A DNA stretch of 64,000 nucleotides from Methanomicrobia archaeon (lineage in GTDB: Archaea; Methanobacteriota_B; Thermococci; Methanofastidiosales; NM3). A model generated the notes under the pieces. That model made no database searches. It was not told where the DNA came from and saw only the letters and a program-made list of their open reading frames with translations. The DNA lies in the NCBI GenBank assembly GCA_030603445.1, contig JAUVXU010000001.1, positions 62,001 to 126,000 on the forward strand, in the 5' to 3' direction. Shown piece after piece: positions 59,961-64,000 of the stretch (the first letter of the stretch is position 1; each line of letters starts with the position of its first letter). Position numbers and translations under genes: made by a program.

Positions 59961-60927
59961 CCTTATTCCTCATGACCTTTTTTTCCTGCATAAAAAGAAT
60001 ATCCTTTAACACTACTTTTTCATCTGCTACTATAAAATGTTTTTCTACTGCAGATTTAAACAGCGTCTCTGCTTCCTTGGTCCTTGCAATAACAGTAGTA
60101 TACCCTTTCCCCGTTCCAACAGATCCAAATACAATATCACTCTTAAATGCACAAAAGTCCATACAGTAGTCACACCCCGGCACAACACATCCTTTCAATG
60201 ATGAGAGTGATATTTTTCGTTTCTCTCCGTTATCAAGGGTAAGTGTGAATCTTTTTGATATTTCCATTTTTTTTATCTCATCCATCTTGATGCCCCTTGC
60301 TTCAATAATGTCACGCAGCGGCTCAAAGATGAAGTTCTTTGTACAAAAGAGCCCTACTTTGAGAGTTATTTCTGGCAAAAGGCCGTGTTTTTGTGCACTA
60401 GTGATGCCAGACATCTGGCATGGAAGACCTACAAATGCGATTTTATTGTGACGAAAGGGCAGAATGGATAGGGAGGATGTGGCGCTATATTTCGAACCTG
60501 CGGCAGTACGGGGTTCTTTTCCAAAAACGACATCTGGACGCCACTGTTTATCCCTAACATTTACTATACTATGTTTTGTGAGCGATTCAAGAAAAGCTGT
60601 GCACGCCCCTCCATCCTGGCAATCCTGGCGCAGCGAATCATCTACAGCGCGGGCACGCCACACAGCAACTATATTTCCAATACCATCGTTTTTCTCCTGG
60701 TCCTGGATTGGGCAGGTATCAAGGCAAAGATTGCACACTTCGTCTGAATGGGTCTTCACGCCCAGGGAGTTAAGTGAAGCAGCCATAAGGGGATTGTAAG
60801 AGCGGCGTTCTCTGTTCTTAGGGCATACGGCAGCACACGTTCCACAACGGCAGCATTTGTTAGTGTCAACAATTTCTTTTTTAAGCCCCTGTTCATAGCC
60901 ACATTGTGACAATCCAACGCCATCCAT
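59953..60927 (-). CDS. FrhB/FpoF-like F420-dependent flavoprotein
   Basis: 324 residues. N-terminal Fe-S ligands CCRCGTCAAVCPKN and CNLCLDTCPIQ; then the FrhB-type domain with VGLPCQMSGI, GLFCTKNF, KGCVVPGCDYCMDF and a SVGTGKGYTTV loop. The family uses FAD to exchange hydride with coenzyme F420 and passes electrons to Fe-S partners. Paired with the four-cluster ferredoxin. The electron donor or acceptor is unknown; no hydrogenase subunits are nearby. Confidence 0.88.
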   Translation of the reverse strand: MDGVGLSQCGYEQGLKKEIVDTNKCCRCGTCAAVCPKNRERRSYNPLMAASLNSLGVKTHSDEVCNLCLDTCPIQDQEKNDGIGNIVAVWRARAVDDSLRQDCQDGGACTAFLESLTKHSIVNVRDKQWRPDVVFGKEPRTAAGSKYSATSSLSILPFRHNKIAFVGLPCQMSGITSAQKHGLLPEITLKVGLFCTKNFIFEPLRDIIEARGIKMDEIKKMEISKRFTLTLDNGEKRKISLSSLKGCVVPGCDYCMDFCAFKSDIVFGSVGTGKGYTTVIARTKEAETLFKSAVEKHFIVADEKVVLKDILFMQEKKVMRNKDG

Positions 60928-60951
60928 AACAAACCACTGTTAATTATTAGT

Positions 60952-61671
60952 TTATACCCGAACTAAACGCAGCTCCAGTCTTTTTCTTCCTCTTCCTTTG
61001 TTGATAGTTTTAAATATCTCTATCTTGCCTATTTCTTGGGTGTTATGCACATGCGTTCCGCCGCAGGCATCAATGTCAACACCCCCAACTTCTACCAAAC
61101 GTATGTTTTTGATAGAAGGAGGTATAAGGTCAAGACGCGTTATTTTTGGGTCAACTATTGCTATAGCATCTTCTCGTGTAACTTCCCGAACAGTAACTGC
61201 CATATTTTTTTCTATATGACTGTTAGTGTCCTCTTCTATCTTTTTTACAACCTCTTTATCGAGTCCTTCAAGCGTCAGGTCGATACGTGCCTTTTCCTGT
61301 GTTATCTGATTTCCAGTTATTGTTGCACCATACGTAGAATATGCCACTTTTGAGAGGATGTGAAGGGCGGTGTGGTATTTCATGTGGGTGTAGCGCCGCT
61401 CCCAGTCAAGTTTAAGCTTCACTTTGTCGCCTTCATGGATTTCTGATGTCCCTTCTTCTAGGAAGTGAACAATGTTTTCCCCTTCTTTTTTTACACTTTT
61501 CACAGTATATGACGTCCCCTGTAGATTAATTGTCCCTGTGTCCGTATCCTGCCCGCCGCCAAGCGGGTAAAATATGGTCTTGTCAAGCACGACGCCTTCT
61601 GGAAAGACTTTAGTTACATAGACATCTGCTTTGGTCATATACGCATCCTTTAAGAAAAGCAGTTTGGTCAT
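60952..61671 (-). CDS. alaX: Alanyl-tRNA editing protein AlaX
   Basis: 239 residues. Removes serine or glycine wrongly attached to tRNA-Ala. Zinc motifs HTALHILSKV (HxxxH) near residue 99 and CGGTHVHN (CxxxH) near 202 are intact, with FYPLGGGQDTDTG at the N terminus. Length fits the AlaX-M type. It lies 24 bases upstream of the FrhB-like gene's end region, on the same strand, but is probably independent. Confidence 0.93.
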   Translation of the reverse strand: MTKLLFLKDAYMTKADVYVTKVFPEGVVLDKTIFYPLGGGQDTDTGTINLQGTSYTVKSVKKEGENIVHFLEEGTSEIHEGDKVKLKLDWERRYTHMKYHTALHILSKVAYSTYGATITGNQITQEKARIDLTLEGLDKEVVKKIEEDTNSHIEKNMAVTVREVTREDAIAIVDPKITRLDLIPPSIKNIRLVEVGGVDIDACGGTHVHNTQEIGKIEIFKTINKGRGRKRLELRLVRV

Positions 61672-61766
61672 ATATTTAGGGAATCTTTTCTATCATTTAA
61701 GTTTTTGGCATAAAAATACAATTATAGACAACAATTATATATTTGGTAATTATATTCTGTGGTCAT

Positions 61767-62036
61767 ATGATTATCACAGTTTCATTCTTGGCACAATTAA
61801 GGGAAATTATTGGAAATAACAAGGTGGTACTGAATATGGATTCAGCCACAATAAGCGATGTAATTGCCTTGCTCGAAATAAAATATGGTAGTAAGATAGT
61901 TAATGAAATACTTGAAGATGGGAAATTAAGTGAACTTGTAGTTGTAATGCACAATGGCGATATAACATACGACTTAAAAGAAAAATTAGAGGATGGGGAC
62001 GAAGTAACCTTCCTTCCCCCTGCTTTTGGCGGTTGA
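61767..62036 (+). CDS. Ubiquitin-like SAMP/MoaD-family protein
   Basis: 89 residues from the ATG at 61767. MoaD/ThiS beta-grasp pattern: ITVSFLAQLREIIGNN, VIALLEIKYG, VVVMHNGDI and EVTFLPPAFGG, ending in the diglycine needed for activation by an E1-like enzyme. It may be a sulfur carrier for molybdopterin or thiolated tRNA, or a protein modifier. Its TGA is immediately followed by the stop codon of the convergent inositol-phosphate synthase, with no spacer. Confidence 0.85.
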   Translation: MIITVSFLAQLREIIGNNKVVLNMDSATISDVIALLEIKYGSKIVNEILEDGKLSELVVVMHNGDITYDLKEKLEDGDEVTFLPPAFGG

Positions 62037-63113
62037 TTACCTTTCCCTTTCTCCGCGGATAAACTCTTCTACCATATCTTTGCACACATCGTCTGGGAAT
62101 TGTTGTGGTGGATGTTTGAAAGAGTATGATGATATTGATATTAATTGGCCGGCAATGCCGCGATCAATACCAATTTTTGTTGCACGAACAGCATCAATCA
62201 TTACACCTGCGGAGTTTGGAGAGTCCTCAACGGACAGCTTGAGGTCAAGCTCAAAATTCACATCCCCAAACTTCTTTCCAGTCATCTTTATGTAACACAC
62301 TTTATTGTCTTTTAGGAATGAGACATAGTCTGATGGACCAATTCTTAGCGGCACTTTGTATGGAACAAGGGATTGGACCGCTTCTGTTTTAGATATTCTC
62401 TTTGAGACTAGGCGCTCTTCTTCTTGCATGTTGTAAAAGTCGGTGTTGCCGCCTATGTTAAGCTGGTAGGAATCAACGATCTCAGCTCCCCTGTCAATGA
62501 AAAGCCGTGAGAGCACGCGATGAAGGATAGTTGCACCTACCTGTGACTTTATATCGTCACCTGCACACGGGATCCCTGCTTTCTTGAATTTGTTTGCCCA
62601 TTCATCTGTTGAGCAGATGAACTCTGGCATTGCGTTTATGAATGCGGTCCCTGATTTGATGCACTCACTTGCATAGAACCTGGCTGCATCTGCAGAACCT
62701 ACTGGCATATACGACAGCAAAACGTCAGCGTTTGCGTCTTCTAGAGTCTTGGCTACATCCACTGTTTTTGCGCTCTTGTCAACGGGTATAACCTCTGAGA
62801 GCCTTTTCCCTATGCCATCTAGAACAGGGGCCCGTTCAACAGTTATATTGGTTTTCGGGCCGTCTGAAAACTTCTTTGTACAGTTTTCGCCAGCAAATAT
62901 TGCCTCCTCAAGCGGAAGGCCTATCTTTCTATTATCAACATCAAAAGCGGCTACAAGCTCTATATCTGATATTTTATAGTCGCCAAATACATTATGCATC
63001 AGTCCCGGAACGAGTTTATCTTTCTCATCTACGTCTTTGTAATATTCTAAACCCTGAATAAGTGAAGATGCACAGTTACCGATACCTGCAATAGCAAGCC
63101 TTATTTTACTCAT
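62037..63113 (-). CDS. ino1: Inositol-1-phosphate synthase
   Basis: 358 residues, the archaeal/bacterial length. Converts glucose 6-phosphate to L-myo-inositol 1-phosphate with NAD. Motifs: AGIGNCASSLIQGLEYY (NAD-binding) at the N terminus, DVLLSYMPVGS, GDDIKSQVGAT near 190, NIGGNTDFYNM near 235, and a late SxNSAGVMIDAVR. ATG at 63111-63113; a TATA-like TTATTTATATATTTT at about 63143-63157 (minus use) and the palindrome GTTCATGAAC at 63172-63181 lie upstream. Feeds archaetidylinositol synthesis (gene at 48.3 kb). Confidence 0.95.
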   Translation of the reverse strand: MSKIRLAIAGIGNCASSLIQGLEYYKDVDEKDKLVPGLMHNVFGDYKISDIELVAAFDVDNRKIGLPLEEAIFAGENCTKKFSDGPKTNITVERAPVLDGIGKRLSEVIPVDKSAKTVDVAKTLEDANADVLLSYMPVGSADAARFYASECIKSGTAFINAMPEFICSTDEWANKFKKAGIPCAGDDIKSQVGATILHRVLSRLFIDRGAEIVDSYQLNIGGNTDFYNMQEEERLVSKRISKTEAVQSLVPYKVPLRIGPSDYVSFLKDNKVCYIKMTGKKFGDVNFELDLKLSVEDSPNSAGVMIDAVRATKIGIDRGIAGQLISISSYSFKHPPQQFPDDVCKDMVEEFIRGERER

Positions 63114-63264
63114 ACCATCACCTCTTTCTTTTTCAAGCTAAGTTATTTATATATTTTATGGTTATAAAATAGTTCATGAACGATTATTTCATGTGTACTG
63201 GCTTTTGCGGCTTATAGGATGAGGTAAGTACACGGGCATTGTTCCCCCCCTACTTAAAAGGCAA

Positions 63265-63294
63265 AAACCATAAACTTTAAAAGCATATCATTTG
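63265..63294 (+). promoter_or_regulatory. tRNA-His promoter
   Basis: AAACCATAAACTTTAAAAG followed by CATATCATTTG. Shares 25 or so of 30 bases with the promoter of tRNA-Lys; TTTAAAA (63276-63282) is the TATA box. Confidence 0.75.
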
Positions 63295-63313
63295 TTGTAG
63301 GTACTGTTTTAAT

Positions 63314-63391
63314 GGCCGGGGTAGGGTAGCATGGTTATCCTAAAGGACTGTGGATCCTTTGACTCGGGTTCAAATCTCGGCCCTGGCCCCA
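63314..63391 (+). tRNA. tRNA-His (GTG)
   Basis: Acceptor stem GCCGGGG / CCCTGGC (63315-63321 with 63381-63387). Anticodon arm AAGGA-CTGTGGA-TCCTT with anticodon GTG. T-loop TTCAAAT. The tRNA-His-specific G(-1) at 63314 is encoded and faces C73 (63388), followed by an encoded CCA (63389-63391). No intron. Confidence 0.97.
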
Positions 63392-63452
63392 TTATTCTTA
63401 CTAAGTTTATTTTATCATAGTGGCGCCTTGTTTTAATTTATATTAATAATCT

Positions 63453-63482
63453 AAACCATAAACTTTAAAAGGAAAACATTTG
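63453..63482 (+). promoter_or_regulatory. tRNA-Lys promoter
   Basis: AAACCATAAACTTTAAAAG followed by GAAAACATTTG; TATA TTTAAAA at 63464-63470, 23 bases before the tRNA. Confidence 0.78.
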
Positions 63483-63492
63483 AAGGAAAAAC

Positions 63493-63566
63493 GGGCCGTT
63501 GGCTTAGTCTGGTAGAGCAATGGACTCTTAATCCATCGGTCGGGGGTTCGAATCCCTCACGGCCCG
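63493..63566 (+). tRNA. tRNA-Lys (CTT)
   Basis: Acceptor GGGCCGT / ACGGCCC (63493-63499 with 63559-63565), anticodon arm ATGGA-CTCTTAA-TCCAT with anticodon CTT, T-loop TTCGAAT, discriminator G. CCA is not encoded, so it must be added by the CCA enzyme. No intron. Confidence 0.97.
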
Positions 63567-63635
63567 CTTTAATAATTTCTTAATATGCTTATATTTCCAA
63601 AAGGTTTATTTTCTTCAACACACCTACTTTTTTTC

Positions 63636-64000
63636 ATGGAAGATAAGCATGTAATCGAAACTATGGGTATGACAAGAGTTGTCATTAAGAATGGTAGAGT
63701 GGTTTCGGTTGGCGAACCAAAGCTTAGATATTGTCCTCTTTTCCACAAGCATCGTGGCATTAAGAGAATAGATAAGGGCTCTGTTAAGAAGAACATAGAG
63801 CAACGAATCCGTGAATTTGGACTATTTACTGCCGACAGGGACATTGAACAGGAAGCTTTTGTTGGGTTTGGGGCATCTGAGGTATTCATGACAGCATTGC
63901 GATGCAACATGTTAGATTCTGTTGTGAGCGTATGTGACGGGGCAGGTACCGTTGTTACTTCCAATCCTGCGCTAGTACAAGGCATTGGGGCGCGCCTCTC
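63636..64000 (+). CDS. Methanogenesis marker protein 8 (DUF2099), 5' part
   Basis: Open to the right edge; 121 residues visible. MEDKHVIETMGMTRVVIKNG, VGEPKLRYCPLFHKHRG, IREFGLFTADRDI, FGASEVFMTAL and VCDGAGTVV then NPALVQGIGARLS match DUF2099, known as methanogenesis marker 8 because of its near restriction to methanogens and relatives. Function unknown. TATA-like AAAAGGTTTATTTT at about 63597-63610 suggests a leaderless message. Confidence 0.85.
   Translation, partial: MEDKHVIETMGMTRVVIKNGRVVSVGEPKLRYCPLFHKHRGIKRIDKGSVKKNIEQRIREFGLFTADRDIEQEAFVGFGASEVFMTALRCNMLDSVVSVCDGAGTVVTSNPALVQGIGARL

Overview
This is archaeal chromosomal DNA, most likely from a methanogen-related euryarchaeon. It carries both subunits of DNA polymerase D, Orc1/Cdc6, a three-gene RPA set of the Pyrococcus type (RPA41/14/32), RadA, RNase HII, a primase large-subunit homologue, fibrillarin with Nop5, archaeal Trm1, a class I CCA-adding enzyme and archaeal TrpRS. 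Promoters are TATA-type and ribosome-binding sites are mostly GGTGA or GGAGG. The last gene, cut by the window edge, looks like methanogenesis marker protein 8 (DUF2099). Thermococci-like replication genes plus a methanogenesis marker would fit a lineage near Methanofastidiosa, but that placement is an inference.

Layout. 1-3.5 kb: the start of a thiamine-binding ABC lipoprotein, a Fic protein, an isochorismatase-like hydrolase translationally linked to YjbQ, and two small DNA-binding proteins. 3.6-9.9 kb: a leftward orc1-DP1-DP2 operon. 9.86-10.2 kb: a probable replication origin, with two inverted origin recognition boxes flanking an AT-rich core. 10.2-15.8 kb: a cis-prenyltransferase-like protein lacking its catalytic signatures, an HTH regulator, the RPA41-RPA14-RPA32 operon, and a THUMP / dead PP-loop / Nudix fusion. 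16-23.5 kb: a PQQ-propeller lipoprotein, an adenosine-specific kinase, IorA, then a second, single-chain RPA with four OB folds overlapping radA, a HAD-phosphatase remnant, and RNase HII. 23.5-32 kb: fibrillarin/Nop5, Elp3, a DUF4349 protein, a ModE-type regulator and three tandem M42 (TET) aminopeptidases. 32-38 kb: a cDPG-synthase-family protein and a three-gene membrane redox cluster (NapH-like Fe-S protein, CxxC thioredoxin-like protein, DUF116).

38-46.5 kb: a polysaccharide deacetylase, an overlapping PRTase-ThpR-CCA operon, two small HTH regulators with palindromic candidate operators, RpiA, a thioredoxin-TPR membrane protein, Trm1 and RlmE. 46.6-52.9 kb: DUF99, signal peptidase I, Nudix, archaetidylinositol-phosphate-synthase-like and PfkB genes in tight succession, then a lone RAM domain, PRPP synthase, a basic 47-residue protein and TrpRS. 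52.9-64 kb: PriL with a fused winged helix, a TctA-like permease, several extracytoplasmic proteins, a PAP2 enzyme, a four-cluster ferredoxin with an FrhB-like flavoprotein, AlaX, a SAMP, inositol-1-phosphate synthase, tRNA-His and tRNA-Lys with near-identical promoters, and the DUF2099 gene.

The main themes are a replication/recombination island around oriC (Orc1, PolD, two RPAs, RadA, RNase HII, PriL), tRNA and rRNA modification, and inositol-phospholipid synthesis. No CRISPR array, insertion sequence, intein or rRNA gene was seen.
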